Assembly (NCBI GenBank): GCA_025506515.1
Contig: CM046443.1
Location: forward strand, 43,486,649 to 43,550,648
Direction of reading: 5' to 3'
Length of the DNA stretch: 64,000 nt
From: Flaveria trinervia
Taxonomy: Eukaryota; Streptophyta; Magnoliopsida; Asterales; Asteraceae
Made by a program: the position numbers and the translations under genes. The notes beneath the pieces are model-generated. The model was not told where the DNA came from. It worked only from the letters and a program-made list of their open reading frames with translations, and did not search any database. This document shows, in pieces, positions 36,178 to 47,636 of this stretch (its first letter is position 1; every line of letters begins with the position of its first letter).

Positions 36178-36608
36178 TACTGAGAATTGAATCGATCATG
36201 AGATCATATCCTCAAGATATACTTTAGCACAAAGATGAAATTAATCATCGACAAGCAATGAGATAACACTGATAACTGAATCTAATCACAATCTTTGAAT
36301 GATTTTGGAATTCTCAAACAGATCAATAACGATTGTTGATATGTTTGCCCAGTTAAACCCATGCCCTATCTTTTTCAACAAGCAGCAAATGAATCATTAA
36401 GGTTTGATTAAATACTTTAGAATTCTAGGACCCCACAATAATTTGGCAAAAACCCTCACCCAACCTCAGGATTTCTTGAATTTTGTTATGATCTTTGTAA
36501 AGCAAGCCTTTTGCATTAGTGTGCAAGTGATTATCAACAGAATATTGCATTCTGTGATGAATTCATCATTTAGATGATTTAACACAACCTAGATCAAGAT
36601 GTTGAGAG

Positions 36609-36740
36609 CTCCAGATCTATACTCACGTATAACAAAGGAGATCACCATTTAATCATGTGCCGATGAGATCTCCAGGTTAGTACTGTCATACAGCAAAGGA
36701 GATCATCACTCCAGGTCAGTACTTCCATACAACAGAGGAG
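36609..36740 (-). other. Element D: three CTCTG-ACTGACC-type hairpins
   Basis: On the minus strand the copies are 36740-36709, 36701-36670 and 36640-36609. Inner stems are GTAT/GTAC (loop GGAA), GTAT/GTAC (loop GACA) and ATAC/GTAT (loop GTGA). Outer arms are CTCC/GGAG in all three. The motif matches the hairpins in the A and C spacers. Confidence 0.65.
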
Positions 36741-37507
36741 ATTAGCACAAACACAAGAAACATAAATACACCAATCATGGCTGAAAGATATGGCTTATAT
36801 GATTTGTATCATGGTAGGTGAAAATCCAATTTTTGTCAGGACTCAGTTTTCGTGCAGGCCAAAATGATTGAGTAAATCCAGACATCCTGAAGCATATATT
36901 TTAATTTAAATAATTATGTTGCTGTCTACTTTATTCTTCAGGCAGAGTCTACCAAACATATCATTAAAGAATCTCTTTGTTTTTCTATAATGTGCAATTA
37001 CAAATAAGATGTAAATTAGATAACAGCATCTGTTACTATCATTTCACATTTTAAAAACACAAAAAACAAGCAATTCAAGAAGATATACAATCATTTCTCA
37101 GTCATCTCGAATCAAGTTCCCAGTTCTCTTTTTATTTTTTATGTATAACTTATATACTCTCCTCCTAAATTTTTGTTTTTGTAAACCTATATTTTTTTGT
37201 TTTTTTAATTATTCTTTTAATTTTTTTAAAATTTTTTATCTAGTTTTTATAAAACTGTATAAAAATAAAAATTTACCGAAGAAGGTCTTCCAAACTACAC
37301 TGTTATGAATATAAGACATGAATTCTCAAGAAATATCTAGTGATTGTGAAGTGAGAACTATGATTGTGCATATAAAAATCCATATTGTGGAGAAAATATC
37401 ATGATCTTAACCTGTTTGTTCCGCCTCAAATTGAATTAGGAACAATCTCTGTCAGTAAACTGGATTACTAACAGTCCTCCTGAATTGTTCCTGCACTTAT
37501 TAATAGA

Positions 37508-39743
37508 TTAGTTTGAAAGAGGAACCCAAGCCATCGTAGTCCTAGAAGTTCCTTTTTCATCAACATAAAAAATCTGCTTCTGCACACAACCGTTTAAACA
37601 ATCTAGGATATGTGTATCCTTCTTTTTAATTTATCAAATTTGTTTTGATTCAATTAATTTGGATTTGAATGAATTAAATTTGGAAATGTTTCCTTTTTAA
37701 GACTAGAAGGAAAATAATTTGGTTTTGAACCTTTGGTCATTTTCATCTTTGAATCATATGAAACCAATTTCATATGAAAAGGCTTGGATAGAGATTTTTT
37801 CATCCAACCATTCAAATATGTGTGCTTTTTACCTCTTGAACCCGAGAAGCAACCTGTGTTGCCTTTACCGTCTGGAATATTCTTTGTAGACTTACATTCA
37901 GAGAAGCAATTCGTTTTGCCTTTAGCATTCGAAGCAAGTCCTTCTTTACTACATGATCTTCTTTTCCACACTCAAAACAAGCCTTGAAAGGCTTTTGATT
38001 CTTTGTAGTCCCGTGTTGTGCATGTGGTTATGAGGATTGCTTTGAGCTTGTTATAGATTCTTGCTTGTTTAGGTGTTTGCTATGCTGAATAGGGGATGAG
38101 ATCTTCATTGATTGACTTGGTTGTTTTGTAATTGGAGAAGAGATCCGTATTTTTCTTGATTCAGCTTCTGGAAGCTTTTGTGACTTGACAATGTCAAGAG
38201 ATATCTTGATCTGTAAGAAACCAACATGCTCCTCTATGATTGATTCATCATCTGAGCTTATCCAATCTCATATACACAATTTTTTGTCCAACGGATCTTG
38301 ATTGAGACCTCCTATTGTGTGGGCTTTGAATATAGGATTCTGATTGCTTGATGACTCGACAACTGTTCCTTCTTTTACAAACCTGACACGAAACGGAAGA
38401 ATATTACTTGTTTTGAATTTGTTGAAGAAGGTTGGAGAAGCAACTGATATCGGTGTTGGAGCATCAGAAGTGGAATCGTCATTAATCTTCTTATTAGACC
38501 TCTGCCTGAGGAATCCCAAACCTACAGGAGAATCCTACACATGTCTAACCTCTTTAAGATTAACGCTGCTTAAACCTTCATTTAAACGATTAGTTTTTGC
38601 AGCTTCAATCAAATCGTTTTTTGAATTAGGTCTAGGGATTGGTGAATAACATAAAGTAGAAGGAGGTGGAACTGAATTAAATACAGTTTTACCAACAGAT
38701 TTATATCCGATCCCATGTTTGACCCATGCCCCTTGTTGCTTAGCAATTAGCTCATCCTTTTTCTTATGTGAAAGGGTCCATTTATCAAGCTTTGTTTGAA
38801 GCTATGTTGTTTCAAATTGAGCTAAAACATCCCTTTCTCTCAAAATATTAATTTCAACATTACGCTCAAAAATGGTTCTTCTTAAAAGATCATTTTCAGC
38901 CAATGCTTCATTAAGTTTCCTTGAAAAAGCAATTTCATTTTTCTTTAATTCCTCATTGATTAATTTTAATTCCTTTTCATTTGCCAGTAACAATCTGTTT
39001 GCCTTATAATTCCCAAATAATTTTATTTTGCAAGACGAAGAACACATATCCTGAACAGTCTCATAGGAAGACCCATGATAGTTTGTTCTGCAGCTAAGTT
39101 GTTTTCACAGTTGCAAACCCTTATGATTTTTTGTTGTTCCTCTTCTTTGACCTTCAGCATCTGGTCAGCCTCAGATTCTCTCTCTTTTATCAGCTTTTTC
39201 AGCCTTATCATCAACGGTTCTCACAGACTCTGGTTTACTACCATTGTCAACTCTCAAAGCTTCACAGTTTACGTCAACTGTTTCTCTGAATTCAATATTT
39301 AAATCCGAATCAGTTCTCAATAACTTCAACTTTTCAATCATCTCTGTTTTGTAATCAAGTATGCTTGTTACAAAAGAAGCAAGATCAATATTAAGCGCGT
39401 GGGTTTGATGTGGGAACACGACTTGCTGAAATTCGTTTCTTTGGATATCTAGCTCGAGAGATTTTAGTCTGTTGATCATATTTATAAGTTTTGTGTCAAC
39501 ATAACCTCTTTCTTGCTTCAGCATTTTAACTTGATGATTCCATGTAGACGGAAGAGAGTCGAGAAGCTTTTGAATCTGTTCATGATTACTAAGATCTGAA
39601 ACATGCTTCTTTAGATTATTTGCCACCTTTAAGAATCGATCAATCAAACCTAACAATTTTTCTTTCTTCATTCCTGCAAAAGAGTCAAACCGGCTTTGTG
39701 CCGTTGTGAGATTATCTAATTTAAAGTCTTCTGAAGATGACAT
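37508..39743 (-). pseudogene. Element D: gag, minus strand
   Basis: The chosen start is the ATG at 39743-39741 (MSSSEDFKLDNLTT). The UBN2-like core includes LLGLIDRFLKVANNL and KLLDSLPSTWNHQV. A coiled-coil part at 39047-38802 follows, then a knuckle CFECGKEDHVVKKD near 37960 that lacks the final Cys. The end, TMAWVPLSN plus stop at 37510-37508, is the same gag ending as in B. Frameshifts and stops divide it. No pol follows. The element sits in reverse inside A. Confidence 0.75.
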
Positions 39744-40338
39744 TTTATTAAAATTTTGAACAATTAAACGCCTCAAAAATATTTTTCCCAAAAATTTTAA
39801 AATAATTCTCCCCCGAGAAAAAAATTATTTTTTAAAGAAAAATTCAGCCCAATGTACTTAACCAAATTGAAAACCCAGCCCGATAAGAATTAACCCAATA
39901 CCAAAATTATGAGCCCAATAATCTGTTTTTTTTTTTAAAAATTAGCCCAATACTTACACCCAAAAACCAATTCAATTAGAAAAGCAAATTAAACAATACG
40001 AAAACCCTAACCCACTAAAACGTAACTCAATAAAACACACACACAAGTGTGAGAAGAGAGAAAGAGGCGGATGATGATTAGGGTTCCGGCAAGCTGCCTT
40101 TCCAGCGAGCCCTCCAATAGCGAAGCTTAAGCTTTCTTCCTTAAAATCAAAAGACAACACAATCACTCGATCTGCTACTGCTTCCCGCTGCTCCAACGAT
40201 CGTTGTTCCTTCTTCTTCTTTCTGTCGTAGAAACACACACGAACACCACAACTTGTCTTCATCTACAAACAACAAATTTGTGAGATTTTTACCGACCGAT
40301 GATGAATCATAAACAACAAAACTCCTCTTTTACCTTTT
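39744..40338 (-). other. Segment between D gag and the NHL fragment
   Basis: Probably the leader of D: it lies just upstream of D gag. It has a T/A-rich part with repeated AGCCCAATA words (39840-39960) and a GC-richer part (40060-40260). No primer site or protein similarity is recognised. It could instead be flanking DNA of the NHL fragment. Confidence 0.4.
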
Positions 40339-40735
40339 TTATGATTTTAAAACTGATTTGAAGTTATTTTGGTCTGTGTTAAAGACGGATACATGAAATT
40401 GCAATGGGATCGTGGAAGAAGACGACTTTATGGTTGGGTTTTTGGTGGAGAGGGTGAGGTTGAGGTGGGAGGTGAGGTGGGTGGTGTTGTCGGTGGTGGT
40501 GGAGAGGTTAAAGCAGGAGACTTTGAGGGATATGATGGTGAATGAGGGGTGGTGGGGGCGGTAGAGGAGGTAGAGGATGCTGCCAGTGATGGTGGCGATG
40601 AGGAGGAGGAGGACGATGGTGTGGATGGACCAGAAGCAGTAGAGGCAGAGGTGGTTCCGTCGAGGGTTCCGGCGGTAGAGGGGTTGGGGCAGCAGTTCTA
40701 GCATAACCCTCAACTTCAGGGTCTGAAATGTCAGG
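40339..40735 (-). pseudogene. Fragment of an NDR1/HIN1-like (NHL), LEA_2-domain protein gene
   Basis: On the minus strand a basic segment YRRNPRRNHL leads into a hydrophobic helix (IHTIVLLLLIATITGSILYLLY), then RPHHPSFTI, SLKVSCFNLS and LNLTLSTKNP. This order (basic patch, single membrane anchor, RPxxPxF, then N-linked sites and the KNP motif) is that of plant NHL proteins, membrane-anchored proteins linked to defence and stress. After KNP, loss of one base shifts the frame; the other frame reads VVFFHDPIAIS, the expected next LEA_2 strand. The N-terminal start and most of the LEA_2 domain are missing. It abuts C gag near 40735. It is the only host-gene-like sequence in the window. Confidence 0.7.
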
Positions 40736-42716
40736 CTCGTCCAGCACTCAATATATGATACCTGAAGCTAATGCAGCAAAGCTTAAAACCGACAACCTCG
40801 GGAATGTAACTGTGGAGGTGGCCAGAGAATATATGGACCTTTTGGCTGTGGTGCTTCAATCCTACGATGGATTCATTACTGGAAAGATAGGTAACTGCCA
40901 CCTGGCAGATGAAGATTATGAGCAGGTGAATGAAATGGAGTTGGAACGTATGGACATAATGTGGGCTCTGGCAAGTGCTGTCCGACGAGCTAACAAATTT
41001 GTCAAAAAGCCCGGACAGAACCTGGTTGCAACAAAAGACACAACATTTGGGTTTGATAAGTCAAAGGTTACATGTTTCAAATGCGGTGAGAAGGGACACT
41101 TCAAGAGGGAGTGTATAAAACCAAAGAAGACAGGTAATGGCAATCCCTTCTCGTCATTTAACCGTCAAGACAAGGCCACAACTAGTAATTCCGACTTATC
41201 AAGTAAGGATCCAAAAGCCTTAACTGCTAATGAAGATGAAGGACAAGACTGGAGCTTTTGGTTCATCTCACTAGAAGAGTCTAATATAGCTAGTGTGGAG
41301 GATATTGATGACGATTCTGCAAGTTACGGAGATATAGCAGTAGAGCTTGATGTCAAATTCTGAAGATACTGCAAATATGGTGAATTACCTACATGAAGAA
41401 GAAAAATCTGCATCATCATCTGAATCACCAGAACAAGAGACAACCAAGTCAGCACTCATGGCTGATTCTTCTTCAACATCCCAGGTAAGTACTACTGACC
41501 AACGGTTTAATAATCATGCTTGCTTAGAATGTAATAAATTCAGAGAAGTTATAGATTCAAAATTTGTGAGGCTATTAGATCATAATGATAGCTTAGTAAA
41601 GGATCTGGAACTATGCACATAAGCGAATAGAGCCTTAAAACAAAACAAGCACTATTACAAGGAAATGATAGACCTATTAAATAAACAGCTTAGGGAAACT
41701 AAGGTAGTTGCCTTTAACCAAGTAAATGACATTAGGTACTATCTGAACTCTCTTGAGGACACTAAGAAGCAAAAAGCAGTTTTAGAAGTAGAAGTAAAAT
41801 CATTAAAACAAAAACTACATAGTTGGACAAGCTTATCACACATTGTCCAACACTTAGTAAGAGAGAAAAATAATGAGGATGGACTGGGATACAAAGTGGT
41901 TCCACCACCACCTGAGACCTTGATGAACACCAAAAGTAAACCAATTAACAATAACCCCATCAAGGATCACGTGGTGTCTACTCCTCTTGTTAATGATCCA
42001 GATTCCATAAGTAAACCAAGAGAATCCAATTCTAAACAATAAGAGGACACTTTAAAGGCAAGAGGAAAGATGCCATGTGTTAACCTGGAAAAAGAATTTG
42101 GAAAAGTTAGTTTAAAGTCAAAGTTAAACAAAGTCAAACAAGAACCTAAGAAGACTATAAAATCTAATCAATCATGTGCATCATGTCACAGTCCAGGGAA
42201 ACAAGAGATTAAAGATGTAAAACCAGGTAAAGCAATTAAGTTTGTAAAACCAACTCATACATCTAACAAAGTATTGTCTCAGTCCAAACACAATAAGGTT
42301 GACCGTGTGACATCTACATCTCCACCAAAACAAATAAACTATAAAGTTGAAAGGAGATCCTGCTATAAATGTGGAGAGTGTGGTCACATAGCGTCTCATT
42401 GTCCTTATTACCAGACACCGAGGAAGAAAGTTGAACTTTCTGCATCTACATCTAGATCTTTTAAGAGGAACTCAGTGACGCCTCCTAAAATGGATAGTGA
42501 ACCTAAAGTTCAACCCATCAGCCAGTCGTCTGTTTATCATAAACAGGCCTTACACAAATTTGGATTATGGAAAGAAAAAACCTCCTCAGTGACTGAAAAT
42601 GAGAACAAACAAAATTCAAATGTTTAACCTCAAATGGTCAGTGGGTTGAGTTTGTGATATGTGATGCCTCAGGGAAACCCAAGCCAGTTAAGGCTTGGGT
42701 TCCTAACATGAACTAA
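40736..42716 (+). pseudogene. Element C: gag, 5' truncated
   Basis: The sequence starts inside gag at STQYMIPEANAAKL, matching A gag at about 13806. A first CCHC knuckle, CFKCGEKGHFKREC (about 41074-41115), is complete. After a frameshift near 41345, one frame holds an acidic part, a coiled-coil part (41665-41850) and a second complete knuckle, CYKCGECGHIASHC (about 42361-42402). The end, KAWVPNMN, stops at 42714-42716 after another frameshift. The LTR, leader and first half of gag are missing; the NHL fragment lies there instead. Confidence 0.8.
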
Positions 42717-44480
42717 TGTTTTTATTGAATGTGCAGGGTGTTCGCTATAGTGCTGAGACTAACAAGTGGATTGTTGATAACGGAGCATCCAGGCACATGA
42801 CAGGGAACAGAGCTCTCTTATCAAAAGTCAGACAAATTAAAGGAGGGCATGTTTCATTTGCTGGAAACAAAGGTGGGTATATCACAGCCTAAGGAGAAGT
42901 GGGAAATGAGAATGTTAAGTTTGATAAGGTAAACTATGTCCAACAATTACAAAATAACCTGCTTTCTGTCTCTCAAATCTGTGATAAAGGATTCAAGGTA
43001 GTTTTTGACAACCAAAAGTGTTACGTTCTAAAGAAGGAATACATGATCCCGGAGGACAACATCCTAATGTCAGCTTCAAGATATAATGATCTTTATGTCT
43101 TGGATCTCTCAAAGGCATCCACGACGGATAGTGAAGTCCAATGCTTCTTGTCCAAAGCTACTGAGAAGGACTCCATCTCCTGGAATAGGAGAATGGGACA
43201 CATAAATCCGAGGAAAATGAATCACTTGACCCAGAATGATCTTGTAAGGGGAGTAAATGTCAAAAACTTCCAACTCCCGGATTTCTGTGTTGCATGCAAA
43301 AAGGGTAAACAGACGAAGAAGTCTCATAAGGAAAAGAAAGTTCATTCTATAGACCTTCCTCTTGAGCTTCTTCACATGGATTTGTTTGGTCCAGTCAGTA
43401 CAAGAAGCATCGCTGGCGACTTGTATTGCTATGTAGTTACTAATGACTACTCAAGCTTCTCTTGGGTAATATTTCTTAAATCCATATTACAAACATTTGA
43501 AACCTTCAAGGAATTGGTAACTATACTGGAATCCCTATACAAGCTGAAGGTACGACAGGTGCGCTAAGACAACGGAACAAGTTTAAGAATTAGAGGATGG
43601 CGGCCTATTGCAAGAAAAGGGAATTGTGCATCAATTTACCTCAGCTTATACCCCTCAGATGAACGGTGTTGCTAAACCAAAGAACCGCAGCTTGATAGAC
43701 ACGGCACAGATAATGCTGGCAGACTCGAAACTGCCTATCCAATTTTGGAATGAAGCAGTGGCAAATGCATGTTATACTCTTAAACGAGTTCTAGTAGTAA
43801 AACGCCATGGAAAAACATGCTACAAGTTATTACAGCGACGTAAACCTAACTTGGAATATCTCGAGCCGTTTGGCGCTCCGTGCACCCTGCTAAAGAAGAC
43901 TCAGGAGGGAAAATTCAGTGAGAAGGTTGATGAAGGGATCTTTCTAGGATACAACATATCGAACAAGAGAGTTTACAACAACTCAACAGGCCAAGTAGAG
44001 GTGTGGTGTAATGTTGATGTTCAGAGATATATCACACCACCTGCTTGAATAGGGCCTGCCTAGTTCTTCGACTATGATGGATTCTTCAAGACCTTCCATA
44101 TACCTGTTCCCGCTTCAGAAGACGAGTTGGCAAACAAGATGATGTACGATGTACTGAGCACACCATCTCAAGATTCAACAAGTCATGATACTACCAAGTC
44201 AGGGGGAGCAGTTGATGCGAGTGATCCTTCCTCTGATGAAGACAATAAAGAAAATGATCAGATCAACCAGGATGTAGAAGTTCCGACTTACACAAGTTCA
44301 CTAGCATCGACAAGTGATACTTCAGAATCATCAGAACCTCAGACTCCTACTGCCTCTGACCTAGAACCAAATGCTCATAATCTTGACTCTGAGGTGGTTG
44401 TTCCAACAACTCCTGGATCACGTCTAAACGTCTATCATCCATTGGATAATATTATAGGAGATGTGAGATCAGGGGTTTAG
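42716..44480 (+). pseudogene. Element C: protease and integrase region of pol
   Basis: The ATG at 42716 overlaps the gag stop (TAATG) and opens the frame MFLLNVQGVRYSAE leading to the protease site. That site reads VDNGASRHMTG: the usual DSG is DNG (42776-42784). A stop at 42890 is followed in the same frame by LLSVSQICDKGF, then a zinc fold with MGHINPRKMNH and CVACKKGKQ. The integrase core has LLHMDLFGPV and DNGTS, a stop at 43565 and a frameshift into 43608-44048. There NGVAKPKNRSL shows Lys where the catalytic Glu is expected. An acidic linker (44127-44480) with VPTTPGSRLNVYHP ends it. Confidence 0.8.
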
Positions 44481-46084
44481 ACTAGAAATCAGCTATACTC
44501 AGCTGATTATGCCTCCGTGATGGAAAAAGGATACCTTACGATGGTGCATACCGCTGCTTTGTGTCTCAATTTGAGCCAAAGTATGTTAGTGAAGCACTAA
44601 ATGATGAGGCTTGGGTTAGTGCCATGCAAGAAGAACTTCTTCAGTTTATGAAGTTAGGTGTATGGACATTAGTCGATAGACCTAAAGGTGCTAAAGTCAT
44701 TGGCACCAAATGGGTCTTGAAATGCAAGAAAGATGATCAAGGGGTGATCATGAGAAACAAGGCTCGGCTTGTTGTTCAGGGTTTTCGACAAGTTGAAGGT
44801 ATTGACTAAAATGAAGTATTTGCACCAGTGGCAAGGATGGAAGCCATCCGCATCTTTCTTGCCTATGCATCTTATATGAAAATCAAAGTTTATCAACTTG
44901 ATGTGAAGAGTGCATTCCTTCATGGTGAGATCAGAGAAACAGTGTATGTCAGTCAACCCGTGGGATTTGAGGATCCATATCATCGGGATAGAGTCTACAA
45001 ACTTGACAAGGCTCTATACGGGCTTCATCAAGCTCCAAGGGCTTGGTATGAGAAACTTTCAACTCATCTTGTGAAACACGGATTTCACAGGGGAGTCATT
45101 GACTGCACACTGTTTATCAAAGAAAAAGATGGAGACTTACTACTAGTACAGATCTATGTAGATGACATAATCTTTGGTTCAAAGAACGAAGAATTATACA
45201 AAGAATTCGAAGCAGTTATGAGGGCGGAGTTTGAGATGAGTGCCATGGGGGAGATGAATCTTGTTACATCAGACCAAGTATGTAGGGGATATTCTCAATC
45301 AGTTTGACATGGAGAATGCCTCCACAACTGGCACTCCACTAGCTACAAACCATGATGTAGCACCGATAAGAATGGTGATCTGGTAGATGCCACTATGTAC
45401 CGAGGGATGATTGGATCTCTCATGTATCTCACTGCCTCAAGACCAGATATCATGTTTGCGACATTTTTATGCTCACATTATCAGGCAAAGCCTAAGGTGA
45501 ATCATCTAATTGGGGTCAAAAGGATATTTCGTTATCTGAAGGGCACACCCACACTTGGGTTGTGGTATCCTCATGATGATGACTTTGAACTTACAGCGTA
45601 TAGTGATTCGGATTACGGCGGCTGCAAGATGAACTACAAGTCTACATCAGCAGGGTGTTAGTTCTTTGGGAGAAGATTAGTAACCTGGCAGTGTAAGAAG
45701 CAGACCTCGGTTGCTTTTTCAACCTGTGAAGCCGAATACGTTGCTGCTACAAGCTGTTTTTCGCAAATCATATGGATTCAACAGCAAATGCGGGATTACA
45801 GTTTGCATTTCACTTCCACTCCTATATTTGTTGATAACTCTGCTGTAATTGCAGTCACCAAGAACCCGGTTCAACATCCTATGACCAAACACATCGGAAT
45901 CAAATATCACATCATACGTGACTATTTTGAAAAGAATTTAATCGATGTGATAAAAATAAACACTGATTTTCAACACACTGACCTCTATACAAAGGCTTTT
46001 GACAAACCATGTTTTCTATATCTGTTAGAGGTCAATGGCGTTAAAAAGAAAAGTGGGGTCATTCCTGAAGATAACCATGTATAG
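44481..46084 (+). pseudogene. Element C: reverse transcriptase and RNase H
   Basis: RT runs from SQFEPKYVSEALNDEAW (44561) through a stop at 44807, LDVKSAFLHGE, ALYGLHQAPRAW and YVDDIIF (45155-45175). After MSAMGEM a deletion of about 50 bp (near 45258) removes the GLQV part present in A and shifts the frame. The remainder, 45395-46084, has GSLMYLTASRPDIM, YSDSDYGGC, a stop at 45659, STCEAEY, and KHIGIKYH...HTDLYTKAF. It ends at 46082-46084. Catalytic residues of RT and RNase H are present but the chain is broken. Confidence 0.85.
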
Positions 46085-46201
46085 TCCGATGCGTCGCGTC
46101 TAGGTTCTTTTATTTTTTAAATTTTAGTGTTATTTAAGTTTAATTCTCTTGTTTTTGTTTAATGTTAGTTCGTAAATTACACCTAATGTCTTTTCTTGCT
46201 C

Positions 46202-46253
46202 ATTAAAATCCTAAAACATAAATCCTTAGAGGTTTTAGTATTTTAGGGGGAGA
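46202..46253 (+). other. Element C: hairpin and internal polypurine tract
   Basis: CTAAAAC pairs with GTTTTAG across a 14-nt loop, then TTTTAGGGGGAGA follows. Equivalent to the A and B sites. Confidence 0.6.
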
Positions 46254-46800
46254 ATAAAAAAAATGAGGGAAAAGGAGAGGCAAGCCGATAATAAATAAGA
46301 TCGTATGTGTGATACCGATATAATGTGTGGAATATGATAGTACACAGGTACAAACCATTTGGGACTTTAAAAAATCAAAATTGAAAAAGATGCAAAGTTC
46401 AAGTATAAGTCTGTGTAGTCTGAGCAATATAAAAGGAAACATGATAGTTAAGCTAGCTACTACTAAGGTAACACAAAGAAAGTAGACCTAGAGGTTGCTA
46501 GACCATAGTTGATATGTCGGTAGATTCAACACAATAGATGACTAGACCTTTTTGGTGATCTCAAGATTAAACTAAAATGTCTAACTAGCTGTGGGTAACA
46601 CCTTATCCCTGGTTAACACAATCAACAAGATTCCAATAAGGGGTGACAAGAAAAATAAACGCCACAAAAGTGTGCGTAAGACCAAAGCATGAGCAAAAGC
46701 ACATGAAAAATGCAAATACAATCAAACTGATAACCTAGGTTGTTGGTGAGATTTGTGCTAAAAGAAGAAAATTTGCTGAAACAAGAAGATAGATTATGTG

Positions 46801-46907
46801 TCTCTCTGCTATGCGGTGGCACTGACCTGAGGATAAGCATAACCTATATATTCTAGAACTTATTGTTGTTTGCCACCTCTCTGCTGTGCGATGGCACTGA
46901 CCTGAGG
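46801..46907 (+). other. Element C: two CTCTG-ACTGACC hairpin motifs
   Basis: Copies at 46801-46832 and 46876-46907, 75 bp apart. The second has inner stem GTGC/GCAC around GATG and outer arms CCTC/GAGG; the first has one mismatch in the inner stem. Shared with A and D. Confidence 0.65.
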
Positions 46908-47502
46908 ATTGGCTTTTCTTTGAAAAATCTATGAATAGTTGTTTCTTGAACACTACCCTAAGACCGCTCAAAAATCTCCTGAGGAATGTTGATTACCATA
47001 TGAGTGTGGGATCCACAAATGCTTGTTGAAATAAACAAACCTTAAAACGATCACCAAAGTGTATTGAAAATCTGTGTATGGATTTAAGAGGACAAGTATA
47101 CTGACAATCACTGTGGCTACAGTTCTTGAAAGTTCAAATCAGTGTGGGGACCTAAGAGTACTAGTATGATTTCTTGAATTTGCTAAATGACTCCACATGA
47201 AAAACAAGGAAAGAGCATCAAAGTTGTTTTTAATAACTCGTCCTGAATGATTTGAATATCCTGTATGATTCCAACTTGAATTGATCCATGTATGGTTTAA
47301 ATGATTGAGGTTGCTCTCTCAGAATAATTATTCCTTAAAACTACATCTTAGGAATTAACTCTAACAAAAACACAAAAACATGTCTTAGTTTGTTTTAAGT
47401 TTTCAGTATTATTTCTTTTATTTCTGTACAAAGTTTGTCAAATTCTGTATGTTAGTATCGGACTATGTCATGGAAGTTGATAAGGGACCTTATCATCTAA
47501 AA

Positions 47503-47636
47503 GGTCATGTCTGAGGTGACCACAAGTGCTTTCAAACAACAATTGGGTCACATCTGAGGCGACAAATTGTTTAAATGGATCACGTCTGAGGTGATCAAAA
47601 GTTTTTCAAGTTAGAATGATCATGTCTGAGATGATC
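47503..47636 (+). repeat. Element C: four TCTGAG-loop hairpins
   Basis: Copies at 47503-47521, 47546-47563, 47578-47596 and 47618-47636. Arms are GGTCA/TGACC, GGTC(AC)/(GC)GAC, GATCAC/GTGATC and GATCAT/ATGATC, around (G/A)TCTGAG. The changes between copies 3 and 4 are compensated on both sides. Confidence 0.85.

Larger units (their letters stand above)
35582..37507 (-). other. Element D: non-coding region between gag and 3' LTR
   Basis: About 1.9 kb, AT-rich, with no RT, integrase or other protein motif on either strand. It contains a TA microsatellite (36131-36173) and three CTCC...GGAG hairpins (36609-36740). Element D therefore looks non-autonomous in its present form; the absence of pol could be original or due to deletion. 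Confidence 0.6.

Noticed and set aside
39972..40262. A 96-codon minus-strand frame upstream of D gag
   Set aside because: No recognisable domain; it lies in the probable D leader.
40508..40747. Pro/His-rich minus-strand frame overlapping the NHL fragment
   Set aside because: The overlapping frame with the membrane anchor and LEA_2 motifs is the meaningful one; the Pro-rich frame may at most hold a few N-terminal residues before an indel.
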